NCBI GenBank assembly: GCA_950295325.1
Contig: OX485804.1
Coordinates: forward strand, 21,328,001 to 21,392,000
Source: Polytrichum commune
Taxonomy: Eukaryota > Streptophyta > Polytrichopsida > Polytrichales > Polytrichaceae
Direction of reading: 5' to 3'
Length of the DNA stretch: 64,000 nucleotides
Notes under the pieces: model-generated
Database searches by the model: none
Told to the model about the DNA's origin: nothing
Seen by the model: the letters and a program-made list of their open reading frames with translations, nothing else
Part shown: positions 1 to 10,814 of the stretch, piece after piece
Layout: every line of letters starts with the position of its first letter
Numbering within the stretch: position 1 is the stretch's first letter
Position numbers and translations under genes: made by a program

Positions 1-402
1 GCATTGTCATATTAGCCAACATGTTTAATATTCCGCAGTCGTCCAATGTCCTCCAATGTTTAATAGTCCACGGGTGTTCACCCATGGAGTGTAGGCACAA
101 TCCTTTTGTCTTCCTTGATGGGATCCTCCATATTACAATTGATTGTTTGCCCGGTTTCATTGGAACACTTGGTTTGTGGTCCCTAAAACCTCTACGGGTA
201 TTCTCTCGTACAAAAAAAGCAATCATTGCGTTCCCATCACGTTCCCCACATTAAAATGAGCGGACCATTTGTCTCATTTTAGTTAATATCCCCATATTCC
301 TTTTTCTTTTCTTTTTAGTAACTTAAAATGTTGGAGAGAATGGACATGGGCTTAAGTTAGCAGCTATTGGCACCTTAATTTCATTTTGAACCCTAATTTC
401 AA
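1..402. other. Intergenic, no supported feature
   Basis: AT-rich sequence with short T and A runs. No frame with convincing codon structure, no RNA gene and no repeat end were found before the hAT-like element that starts at 403. Confidence 0.5.
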
Positions 403-813
403 CACGGGTAGATCACTCCTTGTCAAATTGAACACCACGTGCGGACAAAGTTTGCTACCCCTATATTACATGCCATATATAATTTTAAAATTTATGATTT
501 TTTTTTCTACATATACATAACCATTGATAGTAACTTTTGAATAGTTTTCTGAAATTTTTAGTCATCTTTATTTTTTTTAGTAATTTTTTTAGTTCAATTC
601 TGTGTCATTCTAGTTAGAAACGGTATGTTTTATGAAAAAAACAAATCATCAAATTTCGTTATCATTTTTAAGTATGTCATAGGTACTGTGTATATCTACT
701 CATGAAAAAAAATTGATAAAATTTTGACCCATTTTGGTGGTGCAACTTACCAAAAGAAGATTTTTTTTGGTCGCACGTGATGTTCAACTTGACTATGGAG
801 TGATCTACCCGTG
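403..813. mobile_element. hAT-like non-autonomous element (MITE)
   Basis: The ends are inverted repeats beginning CACGGGTAGATCACTCC (17 bp perfect), and similarity continues to about 50 bp inwards. The element is flanked by a perfect 8-bp direct repeat AATTTCAA at 395-402 and 814-821. An 8-bp target duplication is typical of the hAT superfamily. The 411-bp length and AT-rich interior without a coding frame make it a non-autonomous element. It could instead belong to another superfamily with 8-bp duplications, since the terminus is CACGGG rather than the usual hAT CAGGG. Confidence 0.85.
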
Positions 814-1533
814 AATTTCAATTACATTTGGAAATGTGGTATACTTAGATAATGACATATTCTGAAAATACAAGACACTATATTAACCAATTTGACTAGA
901 ATGTAGTTCGAGAATAAAATGCATAATAATCAAACAATTATTGAACACATTATTATTTGGTTATGAAAAAGCAATTTACTTATTGATAGAATCATTTAGA
1001 AGGCACATTGTGATCAATAGTTTTGACTCACCACAACCTTGGTGGGCAGCTCTTGTACATGTACCTCTATTCGATAAAAATTCTGTTTTTAAAATGTCAT
1101 TATGTATCAATGTGTTTCACTAAATTGTGTTTGGAAGCCCACAATGGACCATGCCTGTGTGAGGAATAAGTGCTTTGTTTTCCACTTGAGTAGGTACTAC
1201 ACTAAATATGATATTTAGTGTCACCAATTCAAATTGTCTTGCGCAGTACCAATTGTAAGCCACAGTGTAGTGTCACCAACACGAAATGTTAACCCAACAT
1301 TGTTTGTCATTCCTTTAAAAAAAAATTGGGTGATTACAGATTTACAGTGTTGCCATTACTGCCACTTACCAAGTGGTTTTTCATCCAAATTTCAATCATC
1401 CGTGATAATGCTTCATCACAAGTTGTTGACATTAGAAGGTAGGATTTTTGCCAATGGATGAAGTCATCCATCATCCATGACAATATTTGTTCACTTATTC
1501 ATAAGAAGTGTCATTGGAAACGTTACCATATGA
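814..1533. other. Intergenic with a small palindrome
   Basis: No coding frame is supported. A short palindrome with 11-bp arms (ACACTAAATAT and its complement) around one base lies at 1199-1221. The motif ACACTAAATA recurs in the window near 30,213 and 35,964, so this is probably a piece of a dispersed repeat. Confidence 0.4.
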
Positions 1534-2653
1534 CACTAATGCCCCCTCCCCACCTGACTTCAACGAAGCCTAAAAGTTGGTTCTAAAAACACGGCCTCCA
1601 CACCATTGACATTATCTAGTGCCAAGCCTAGTTGGCAAATGATGTGGCATGGCTTAAAAGTGGAGGTTTTAAGCCCCAAGCACCGACTCTCCCATCAGTA
1701 CCTAGACATGAGGCAAGAATATAGGACTCTTAAAAGTGTCGCCTCCCGCCCTTGTGATTGGTTGCTTTTAGTCTTAGTTATGAGGGCACGAGGAGCTCCA
1801 TTAACAAAAAACCGATGATAAGATAGATGAGTAGTAAGGGATTTGGGGATGGGACCTAAACTATCCAACATTCATTACTTGGTAGATAAAACTATGAACA
1901 AGTTTGAAAGCTACTTAACTAACACCTACTTGAAAATCTCCAGAGCAAGTTCTTGTAGGTGCATTGGGATAGCTAGATGCCTCCCCTATAACTGAGGGAG
2001 CTTTATCCTGGTTTCAGGAGAGACTTTGATTATTTGGCAAAGTCAGGTGGGGAGGCATAATGCCCCCTCCCCACCTAACTTTACCAAATAACCAAAGTCT
2101 CTCCTGAAACCCGGGTATGATATTTATGCCCCCTCCCCACTTGACTTTAGCTAAGACTAAAAGATGGCTCGAACAACCCGGCCTTCACATCATCGACATT
2201 ATGTAGTGCCAAGCCTAGTTGGCAAATGATGTGGCATGGCTTAAAAGTGGAGGTTTTAAGCCTCAAGCACCGACCCTCCCATTGGTACCTAAACATGAGG
2301 CAAGAATATAGGAGCTTTAAAAGTGTCACCTCCCGCCCTTGTGATTGGTTGCTTTTTAGTCTTAGCTATGAGGGCACGAGGAGCTTCATTAACAAAAACC
2401 GATGGTAAGATAGGTGAGTAGTAAGGCATTTGGAGATGGGACAAAAACTACCCAACATTCATTGCTTGGTAGATAGAGCAATGAACATGTGTGAAAGCTA
2501 CTTAACTAACACCTACTTGAAAATCTCCGGAGCAAGTTCTTGTAGGTGCATTGGGATAGCCGGATGCCTCTGTTATTACCGAGGGAGCTTTACCCAATTT
2601 TTAGGAAATACTTTTGGTCTTAGCTAAAGTCAGGTGGGAAGGGGGCATTAGTG
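1534..2653. mobile_element. Composite CACTA-like non-autonomous elements
   Basis: The outer ends are inverted repeats: CACTAATGCCCCCTCCC at 1534 and its complement ending GGGGGCATTAGTG at 2653. The CACTA terminus is characteristic of the CACTA/EnSpm superfamily, and the flanks TGA and TAA are a near-match to a 3-bp duplication. Inside are two directly repeated copies of one body of about 520 bp (about 1534-2059 and 2126-2653). They are separated by a short inverted piece at 2060-2115 that repeats the right end of copy one. A third copy, inverted, forms the element at 40,778-42,100. The short frames here are shared between copies but have no coding character. Confidence 0.7.
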
Positions 2654-2945
2654 TAATATCTCCTCAGAGGTACATTCGAAGGTTGCATTGCATTCTACTC
2701 GAGTCATTAAACTATTCTAGAGGAATGCATCTTCTCTGATGTTTGACCATTATCAACTAGAACACAACCAAAATGGACACAAAGATGAGCTAAAGACTTA
2801 CGTATAATTAAGTGGACGTGATTGAACAATGCAGAGACTAATTTCAGTTTTTCCAAAAAATACTCAAACCTGTTGATTACATCATTGTTTCACTACGAGT
2901 GCTCTAGTCCACAACCTCTTGAGGATTCTGTTTGACATAGGTGAG

Positions 2946-5900
2946 AAGACAACTTTCCTTTTGATAAGTGGAAACTGGATGGTATGTCCAGGAAGAGGTC
3001 CAGGAGGAGGACTGGGCCAAAGAAGGTTCCAGGTGATGCAACATCTAGCAAGGCAACCTTCGCGACATGGGTGAAAGATGAAAGAAGTATGACTGATATC
3101 ACAAGACTCAATAAGCACATTAGTAGTGGTAGTTTGCAAGCGCTTTCACAGCTCAAAATAATCAACTAAGGGCATAGGGCAACTAGGAATTGACATTGAA
3201 GACAAGGCAAGAAGATGGAGGCATCAAGATATACGCACACCATCGTTTTTAGCTTCTCCTGCACATTGACTGCACAACTTGTCCATGCTTAAGCTTACAC
3301 ATATTAAAATCCTTGTTGGAAAATCAGACTTCCCCAAAGTACATTTGCATCCTGATTTGTCTGGTAAGCAAGATTGCAATGGCGATTGAGGCAGTTTGTT
3401 TTGAAGCAGAGATGCCTTAGTCTATTTTTCTGGCTTGATAGGGGCTCGAAAGCTAACTTAGTAATCTGTATTAGGGATGTATCACAAGCGAGGGTTGGTT
3501 GCATTAGCATTATTACCACTATTGGCATAATACACCACCTCACTCTCGCTGGTCCTTACAATCTCTAATGCAGACTAGTCAACCAAAGTCTTGCTTCAAC
3601 TCTAGCATACAATTGTCCATACATTCTTCATCAATCTCCACCAATATACAACCACCAGTACACTAGAGTCGTCTAGCCCATGAACCTCACAGACTAACAA
3701 CTGATAATGGTTTCTCACAATAAACTCCGTCACGACCACTGGGAGACTTGTAGCTTGCTCCATGTATGTTGTCGTCCAACCAAGAGCCGGACAGAATGGA
3801 GCATGCTTCAAGTTCTACACTTGTAAAAACTTGGAGAAAAGAAACTTACAAGAAAATCAGGCCAACCAACCCACACATCTATCGACACAGCAAGATGCCA
3901 ACGTTTAAACAGTAGACTAGAGTTGCACAAAATAGAGCATTGTTGCGTGACCACTGATTAAACTGAAGAGGCTTGCAATGGAGTTAAAGTCATTAACCAG
4001 CAGTAAACATCTCCATCGCAAGCAGAAGCTTATATCTATAATCCAACTGAAACCACATGAAGGAAATAAATTAGAGAGGCGAAAGGCCAGGGCGAAAGGC
4101 CATGAAGCACTCGAAATGTGAGCTTGGCATCGTCGAAAGAGCGTGACTCGGCAGCCTGTTGAGCTCTAGAGGAAACAGACAAGAACCTTATGCAGCACCC
4201 AAAATGCTATATCTTTATCATCACTTGCCATCTTCTTTCCCTGCTTATCCATTCTTGAAGCCACAGCCAAGATTGGTAGGTGGGGCAAGAAGTGGCAAGT
4301 GATGGTAAAGAAAGAGCAAGAGACAATCCTCTCAACTTGATGAGCTCGAATTGTGATAGAGGAAGACGTTGAGGAGTGGGAGTGAGGAGCACACTTAAGT
4401 AGGTCAAGAAGGGGGAGAAGAGGGAAATCACACGCTTCTGCCACTGCTACATGTGTCATTCGTTGCATATTCAACCAATTTCATTCTAATTTCTGAAGAA
4501 AAATGATAATTCAGTTAGGTGGTTGTGAGTCATAAGTTAGGTCTCGTCATACAAATTCAATAAAATCCATGGCTTCCGAGGCTAAGTGCCGAGAATTTGT
4601 GGTGGGTTATCGGATCACTGAGGTGGAGTTGAAGACCGAGTACATTCCTCAATAAGGAAAGAATAGTAAAAAACAAATATCAACTTGGGTAAAACTCATT
4701 AGAGCATTGGTGTGGTGGAAAGGAGCTTAAGTCTAGATTGATTACTTGTTCTTTACTCTTCAATGATGTATCAATTCACCACTTTGTTTCCCTACTTGAC
4801 GAATCAATCAAATGAACTCAACATTTCTACACCTCTTTCTAGGGCGGCTGCTTAGGAGCTCCCTTTGGCAGCACAATAGTGGAAATTGATAGTCATCCGT
4901 GGCCGTGAGACGCCCTTGAGGGCCCCGCCTCCCCTCCAAGTGGGTAGGTTGTTCATTGTTTAATTCTGTCTTGGCGTTGCCGATTGGCTTTCCGTCTTAT
5001 ATAAATAACAAATAACAAATAACAAATACATTGAAGGTCGTCGTCATATGGTGACACTCCCTTTTAGATGGTTGTTGAGGCTTAGCAGAATTTTAATTTT
5101 GAAGATTGCTAAGTTAACCTCATAAGCAAGTTGACCATATCAAGCGAGTTGCAGTATTTAATCTATTTCACAGTTCATCACTTCAACAGAAGCATGCTTG
5201 GTTTTGGGGGGTGGTAAATCCCTGGGTAATGGATGTCACTTCCCTAATAACAGTTCAACCTCTACAGCCTAGTATCAAAACAAATTGATAGAGGGAGGTT
5301 GTGATAAAAAGATGTGAATTCCTCTATAAAGCATCCCTGTATTTGTAAGGAAATCATACTGGACTGCCATGGCCATTGCGAAGCAAGGTGTACCAAAGCT
5401 ATTCCCTTCAATCAAGGAGAACCCTTTCCATTCATGATTTGTATGGGCTTTGTGCGCTCACCTGCGAATCTTTTGAGTGTGGAGTTACTTATTCACCCAT
5501 TGCAACGAAGATAAGGTGTGCAGATATCACAATATTATAGGTCTCAGCGAAAGTACATATTTACAATGGTCCTGAAGGATGTCATTGCAAAATATCTTGA
5601 TACGTAAGAGCCCAGTTTATATCCACCACGTTCATGCATGCAAAAAAGTTCTGCAACTGAACAGGCTCGCCATCCACGACAACTTCACCATGTTATATGC
5701 ATTCATCTGTTCAGAGATACTGCAGGTCGCGATTGCTCTTTCCTTGTCCACAATCTTTGATTATTTACTAAGTTCCAAAAATGGGCATTTGTTTGTAACA
5801 GGAGATTGCCAAGATGATGAATTTGGGTTCCTTGAGTGGTTGTTTACGATGAGACTGTACATCAGACCATTCTTGCGAAGTACCGATTAGAAGGAAATTC

Positions 5901-6152
5901 TGGTACCGCAATTCCTCTGCACCTGAATCTCCCAAGCAACCCTATCTCTTACGTTTCTCCAAGTAACTGACACTATTGATGCCCTCTCAAAACATATCAA
6001 AGCTTGCAGGCAGTCAATTCCAAGTCTTTTAAATGTCTAAGTCACAGATCCACGTTCACCAACAATTGAGGATTGAGTACCTGCCAGCTTGGGAGAGAGC
6101 ACACCTTTCTGCCTGGCTTCTGAAGAATTTCTGGAGGTTTCAGCCAAAGTGA
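2946..6152 (+). CDS. Candidate multi-exon gene, function unknown
   Basis: Several open exon-like stretches with GT-AG borders lie in series; the model is partial. Exon 2946-3128 is basic (SRKRSRRRTGPKK) and joins in phase to a stretch from 3187. An overlapping alternative exon 3253-3363 contains a Cys cluster (DCTTCPC) and a GTAAGC donor. 3442-3493 encodes NLVICIRDVSQA. The best run is 5350-5515, then 5541-5603 (RKYIFTMVLKDVIAKYLD, donor GTAAG), then a stretch from 5649 or 5664 into 5802-5890. Exon 6048-6152 ends the frame with WLLKNFWRFQPK and TGA. The first two of the 5.3-5.6 kb exons join in phase. The next intron would be only 45 or 60 nt depending on the acceptor, which is short for plants. 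The alternation of strand-like segments recalls OB-fold proteins, but that is a guess. Transcription and full extent are unproven. Confidence 0.4.
4840..5030 (+). repeat. Possible retroelement 3' end with AACAAAT tail
   Basis: A locally GC-rich stretch (about 4840-4960) is followed by an AT-rich stretch that ends in a short tandem repeat of AACAAAT units near 5004-5027. A unique 3' end with a simple-repeat tail is the form of a non-LTR retroelement. I could not find a convincing flanking duplication, so the assignment is weak. It lies in a probable intron or upstream part of the 2946-6152 gene model. Confidence 0.25.
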
Positions 6153-7698
6153 GCATGGCAGGGGGCACAAACTTGGGAAAATGATGAATGTATGCTGAAA
6201 CTCATTGGTCAAATGGTTTTATATATTTCTAAAGTACCTCTGATGAAAACATTGAAGTGGAAATCTGTTTGATTTCTGAATGTGGAAGACTCATATTCAT
6301 ATTCTCAAGCTACCTATTCAGATATATTGCTGAACAATGGGTATAATAGCTCTCTTGTGAATTACAAACCCGTACAAATAGTGCACGGTTTGCAACTCAG
6401 TTGAGTGTTGTACAGTTTGGCTCATGGATGTCTGTAACCTTGCAAGTGTTCCCTGCCATCGTTCCACAAGTGCTTGTAATGTTAAAACTTTGTCCAAGAA
6501 TGGGCCCACCTCTTAGTTTGCAGATGCAATTGACTTGTCACCTGTTATGGGAGTTGTGCTCAACTGCAATCAAATCAATCAATCAATGAAATCTCAGTCT
6601 CTTTGCACACTTCAAACTGAGGAACCATATGAATTTACATATTCCAATCACGTTTGAATGCATGTTCTTCTGACATGCATTCGTTATACTCAAGCCCTCC
6701 CCACTCCGTGAACAACTTTAATTTAAGCTCAGTAACAATCAGACAACTCTGAAAGGATGCATGTACCTGCTCAGTGAAGCCTATTCATGCATTTCTATCA
6801 TGGAGCTCGTTCATTACCTTCATCAAATGAGTATACATTTTCTGGACAACCAATCTAAGTGATGACTCCCATGATTTCATCGATTCAAAAGCCACTAAGA
6901 TATTTCTGCTTCTCAGAAGCTCACAAAATCCTGAAGCCTTGAAAGATCTTGGACATGTATGTAGGGTACTCTAAGTTCCACCGAATGTTCCCTAGTACAG
7001 CCTCATCTGTGCTGCAGAGTTCATGAGCAATTTCACACTACAAGGGTGAAAAAACTGCTTCTTATGCCTTAAAATGATTCTAAGGGAGGTAAAACTATAG
7101 TTGACAGGCTTAAGGTGCTTGACCATCATCACTGAAAGCTGGTTACATAAGACAAGAAAGCGACTATTCCTGTAAACTACATTGAATCTTTGACAAAAGC
7201 ATAAGATGGGTACAGCATAAGATGGGAAAAGATTTATGCCCTCCAAACCTTTCATCCATAAATCCCAACAAAATAACAATACAAATTTGAGAACTCCTTG
7301 CAGCAACACTATCTTGCATGTACAAAAACTCGAAGTGAGATCACAAAAGAAGTTCTGTTTATTTCAAGTGGGATTCAAAATAGTCCGACAAACAGGATCC
7401 ATTCAGTTTCATTGAACGGTTAGATACTCCACCACTACTCAGCCTAAGAGACACAATATAAGACGTAGTGAGGATTTCTTCGAGCCTAAATTCAGATCAA
7501 GCAGATATTCCACATTCTATGTGATGATTTCGGCAAGCGCATTAGTTGCAAAAGATAGCTCGGAGGAAGTAGACAGAGGACGCAAGAAGAGAGAACTTTC
7601 TGGCCAAGCCACCTCAGTAAAAGGCATTTGAAGCCATTACAGAAATATGAAGAACGAAACATGTACTTGACTATGGTGGCGGAGTAGAGGTTTGGCCT
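6153..7698. other. Intergenic, nothing supported
   Basis: The longest frames here are about 100 codons, overlap one another in several frames and lack splice-border support. No repeat ends or RNA genes were recognised. It may hold the 3' untranslated region of the upstream plus-strand candidate gene. Confidence 0.4.
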
Positions 7699-7887
7699 TT
7701 AACGCAAGTGTCCGTCTGGCTGGAGATACGACTTCAGGAATGCAATCTTTTTGGCCCGAATTTTTTGAGGAGTGCCAGGTTCCTCTTGTGATGGTCGTGG
7801 TGGAGATGGCCCCTCAGAGAGGTCACGCAGCAGGTCTCCAATAGTATGTATAGGGGCTCCAGGAGCACACCAGTCATTGCCTGCACT
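7699..7887 (-). CDS. Candidate terminal coding exon, function unknown
   Basis: On the minus strand, 62 codons are open after an acceptor (TTTAG) and end in TAA at 7699-7701. The composition is good for coding: an acidic GDLLRDLSEG stretch, a Pro/Ser/Glu-rich linker and a basic end with QKIRAKKIAFLKSYLQPDGH. The candidate exon upstream at 8258-8461 can be joined in phase if the acceptor is two bases further in (exon 7699-7885). I do not recognise the family. The model rests only on codon character and splice-like borders. Confidence 0.35.
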   Translation of the reverse strand, partial: SAGNDWCAPGAPIHTIGDLLRDLSEGPSPPRPSQEEPGTPQKIRAKKIAFLKSYLQPDGHLR

Positions 7888-8257
7888 CTAAAACATAATC
7901 ATCAATATAAGCCTTGCAAAGGATGAACTTTGATAGCTCAGGATTCGATGGCTGAAATACTATATAAAGGGTAGGACTCGAATGATTAATTAACCAAATC
8001 CTGCAAGTCAAGAGAATGATCTTACTAATATGAACCCACATGATGCTCCATCAGCGATCCTTAGGGTCAATATTAAATTGATCAGTGCAAATTATAACGC
8101 AGCACAAAGTAACCCCCAATCTATTTCACTCGTCTCCTTTGATAAGTTCATATTGCACCAAGAGCAGATCCTCTAGAAGAACGTACACTCAAACATAGGC
8201 ATCAAATATTAAAGAGACTATAAAGCAGATTGGAGAAGGACAGCAAGGTTGATACAC

Positions 8258-8461
8258 CGTTTGAAATTTCTCGAAGCATTCCTCGAACTCTTTCTTGACT
8301 TCCCTCCTGCACAAACTGCAGCAGCTAGCTCCTCGGTGTCAAGTTGTCTCTCGAGTCGTTTTTGTAACTTGGCGTTTTCTTCATCATTTGATTCTGTTGC
8401 ACCGCCATAGACAGTTTCCTTCTCTACACTTTCCTGTGACATGACTATTGTGTCCAAAAGG
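8258..8461 (-). CDS. Candidate coding exon upstream of 7699-7887
   Basis: This minus-strand stretch lies between an acceptor-like GTGTACAG and a donor-like GTGTAT. It encodes an acidic then basic, probably helical segment (ESNDEENAKLQKRLERQLD) followed by GGKSRKSSRNASRNFK. It ends just before the long foldback at 8478-9035, so the gene's 5' part would have to lie in or beyond the foldback. Alternatively these exons are the remnant of a gene whose 5' part was disrupted by the inverted duplication. Confidence 0.3.
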
Positions 8462-8477
8462 CTGTACACCAAAACTT

Positions 8478-9035
8478 AGGAAAAGTATTAGAGAGCCCGC
8501 TAGAACACAAAGACGGCACTTTGTATACTTATTTGCCATGGGATCTGCAATCCAATAATGCAAGTTTAGTTTCTCGGATGGTTGCCGCCAAGTTCCGACA
8601 CTGTCGAAGTGGAACCCTGCCTACTAGCTTTCTTGCTGTCGAACCGCTGGCCATCTATATTGCGCAAGGATGGCCGCCCACTTACTACTAATACCTTCCA
8701 CGAGCACTCACACAACATCGACAACTCGAAGACCACCGTCACATGCCGCATTACTAAGGCAAGAAACATATGACGGTTGTCTTCGAATCGCTGATGCACA
8801 TGAATGCTAGTGGGAAGTACTAATTGATAAGTGGACAACCATTCTTGAGCAACATAGATGGCCGGCGGTTGACGAAACCAGTGATGAGGGCATGAAACCG
8901 TGGCACCACTTCGGCGTGGTTGGGACTTGGAGGGAACCATCGGAGGGACTCTTGCAAATTATGGGATTGCAAATCCCAGAGCCATAAATATACAGGGTTG
9001 CGTCGTTGTGTTCCAACGGGGGTTCGAAAGACATC
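8478..9035. repeat. Long imperfect foldback (inverted duplication)
   Basis: The left arm runs from about 8478 to 8745 and the right arm from about 8767 to 9035, with a 21-nt spacer at 8746-8766. The arms can be aligned by eye over their whole length at roughly 70 percent identity. Well-matched blocks include GGCCATCTAT with its complement, the GACCACCGTCAC end next to the loop, and the outer GAACACAA block. A transcript of either strand would fold into a hairpin of about 250 bp. No terminal CACTA, hAT or Harbinger signature is seen at the outer ends, so an inverted duplication of local sequence fits better than a MITE. The frames of 120-130 codons in this stretch are probably not genes. Confidence 0.75.
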
Positions 9036-9463
9036 TCCACTTTCATGATCATCAGCGGCATTGCGTAATCCAATCCACTGGCATGCACGCAGTTGCTTCT
9101 GGATGTGTGCCGGCCTTGCGGAGCACCCCACGATCAACCAGCACAGATGCACCAAAACACTGCTCGCAGTCATGATGCTCACGAAAGAGAGGCTGCAAGA
9201 AACCCGCGCCACTTCCACGAATCTGCTCTTGAACTCCCAAAACTGTCAATGAATCAGAATCAACTCCGAAACTTGTAAAATCCGCTGCACTACAGAAACT
9301 GCTAGTCCAACTAATTGAGGTGCACACAACTATGGAAGTCGGGCTGTGAATCGTGACCAAGAGTGAGCCGCTTGCTGTGCTGATGGATTGGTGTGAGGTT
9401 GGTGGGTGAGTGTGTGCATCTTATAAGGAAGAGGAGCCTGAGGAGCTGGGCAGATGAAGGGGG
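9036..9463. other. Unassigned, with a TATA-like motif
   Basis: Open frames exist on both strands but none has clear borders. The palindromic motif CTTATAAG at about 9420 could serve as a TATA element in either direction. On the minus strand it would direct transcription into the foldback. No other promoter element is clear. Confidence 0.25.
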
Positions 9464-9491
9464 GGATGGATGGATGGATGGATGGATGGAT
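9464..9491. repeat. (GGAT)7 microsatellite
   Basis: Seven perfect tandem GGAT units, directly read from the sequence. Confidence 0.95.
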
Positions 9492-9714
9492 CCCAAGTGC
9501 ATAACTTAGGCTGTTTCATCCGATGCATGAGCTTCCCTGCAATGGTATAGGCTGGCAAAGAGACAAAGACCTCTCATTGTTTCCAGCTTCCATGGTGACT
9601 AGGAAAATGATGTGGAATTTATCAGAAATGATCCCTGCATAAGTGACATCTTATAAAAAATCCCCACATATAGAAGGATTTCCTTCAACTTTGATTGTTG
9701 TATGTTTCCTATCC

Positions 9715-9852
9715 ATTGTTTTTATGTAACTTCACGGAAATCTGCAAAGAGAATCGGCCTCATCTTCTATTAATGCAAGAATCATTGTTTTTGTGTAACT
9801 TCACGGAAATCTGCAAAGAGAATTGGCCTCATCTTCTATTACAGCAAGAATT
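9715..9852. repeat. Tandem duplication of a 69-bp unit
   Basis: Two adjacent 69-bp units begin at 9715 and 9784 and differ at only a few positions. The unit length is a multiple of three, and one plus-strand frame reads a repeated 23-residue segment (LFLCNFTEICKEN), but nothing else supports coding. Confidence 0.85.
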
Positions 9853-10814
9853 TATGTTTGTGAGGTGTGCGACAAATCTTCTCACTCAGTCGGATCAATG
9901 GCATGAGCGGTTGTGATTGGGCTAAGACTTCGTTGTCCTCCATTTACATGAGCTGGAGAATGTTTGTAGCCATCTAATGTATCATACATATTTTTAATGC
10001 ATACAGGTGCAAAATTCGAGTTGAGTTTCCAGTGCGATTGCAGATTTGAAATCTCAAAGTCACGTTCAAACATAAAATTGTGACAAAGTGGGTTGTAGCT
10101 GGAAAATACATACATAGTGGTTACTACAAAACATGCATTAAACACACCTGTGGCATACCTTCAGTCCCCAGGGCAGCAACATACCTTTCATTCTTGTTTA
10201 TTAGTCTTCTTCTTTCTCACAAATCTTATTCTCAAAGTGAATTTAATATTGTTGCAAAAGAGCTCAAAAAGACGAATGCAATAATGGATTTTCACAACAC
10301 CTTACCGAACAAGGATTTTACACCTAGCACAAATTGACAACTATGTGAAAGGCATCATGGGGTCTATCTCATTGAGAAACCCGTGACAACCCAATACTAT
10401 CAAAAATTACATTCGATGATCACAAGAAGGCTTCTCTTGCTATTCCATATCTAGGGGAAGAAAATACATTACATTCACCTCAAGGATATTCTCAAATACG
10501 GATGTGAATTGTACTAGAAGCAGCCATTGACACCACAACAATGCAAGATCATCGTTGCTAACTGCACCTTGAATTAAGGACTAGACATTGAAACTAGATG
10601 ATGTTCAACTATCCCTATCTCTAGAGATAATAGGTGATGTCACTTATCATAGTAGGTGATGTCACTTATCATAATCACTACTTGAGAATTTAGTATTAGG
10701 GAATCCCAAGTCTTTCTTTCAATTGGACCATAAACTCAATATTATACTATCCCATGGAGGCTACTGCACTCCACAACTCACTCTAGGGAATTAGCTAGTT
10801 TAACATCATTCTAA
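9853..10814. other. Intergenic with a 22-bp tandem pair
   Basis: No gene is supported. A direct repeat with period 22 bp (TAGGTGATGTCACTTATCAT) occurs at 10631 and 10653. The large duplicated block A begins at about 10,815. Confidence 0.5.

Noticed and set aside
3602-3840. Open frames on both strands near 3.6-3.8 kb as an exon of the 2.9-6.2 kb gene
   Set aside because: The plus-strand stretch with RLVACSMYVVVQPRAGQNG is attractive, but there is no AG acceptor between the preceding stop and its start, so it cannot be joined.
4166-4474. 102-codon minus-strand frame
   Set aside because: Low-complexity and overlapped by another frame on the same strand; no splice borders or family recognised, although it cannot be excluded as part of an untranslated or short gene.
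8566-9360. Minus-strand frames of 100-130 codons near 8.6-9.4 kb
   Set aside because: They largely coincide with the two arms of the foldback; similarity between them is explained by the inverted duplication rather than by protein conservation.
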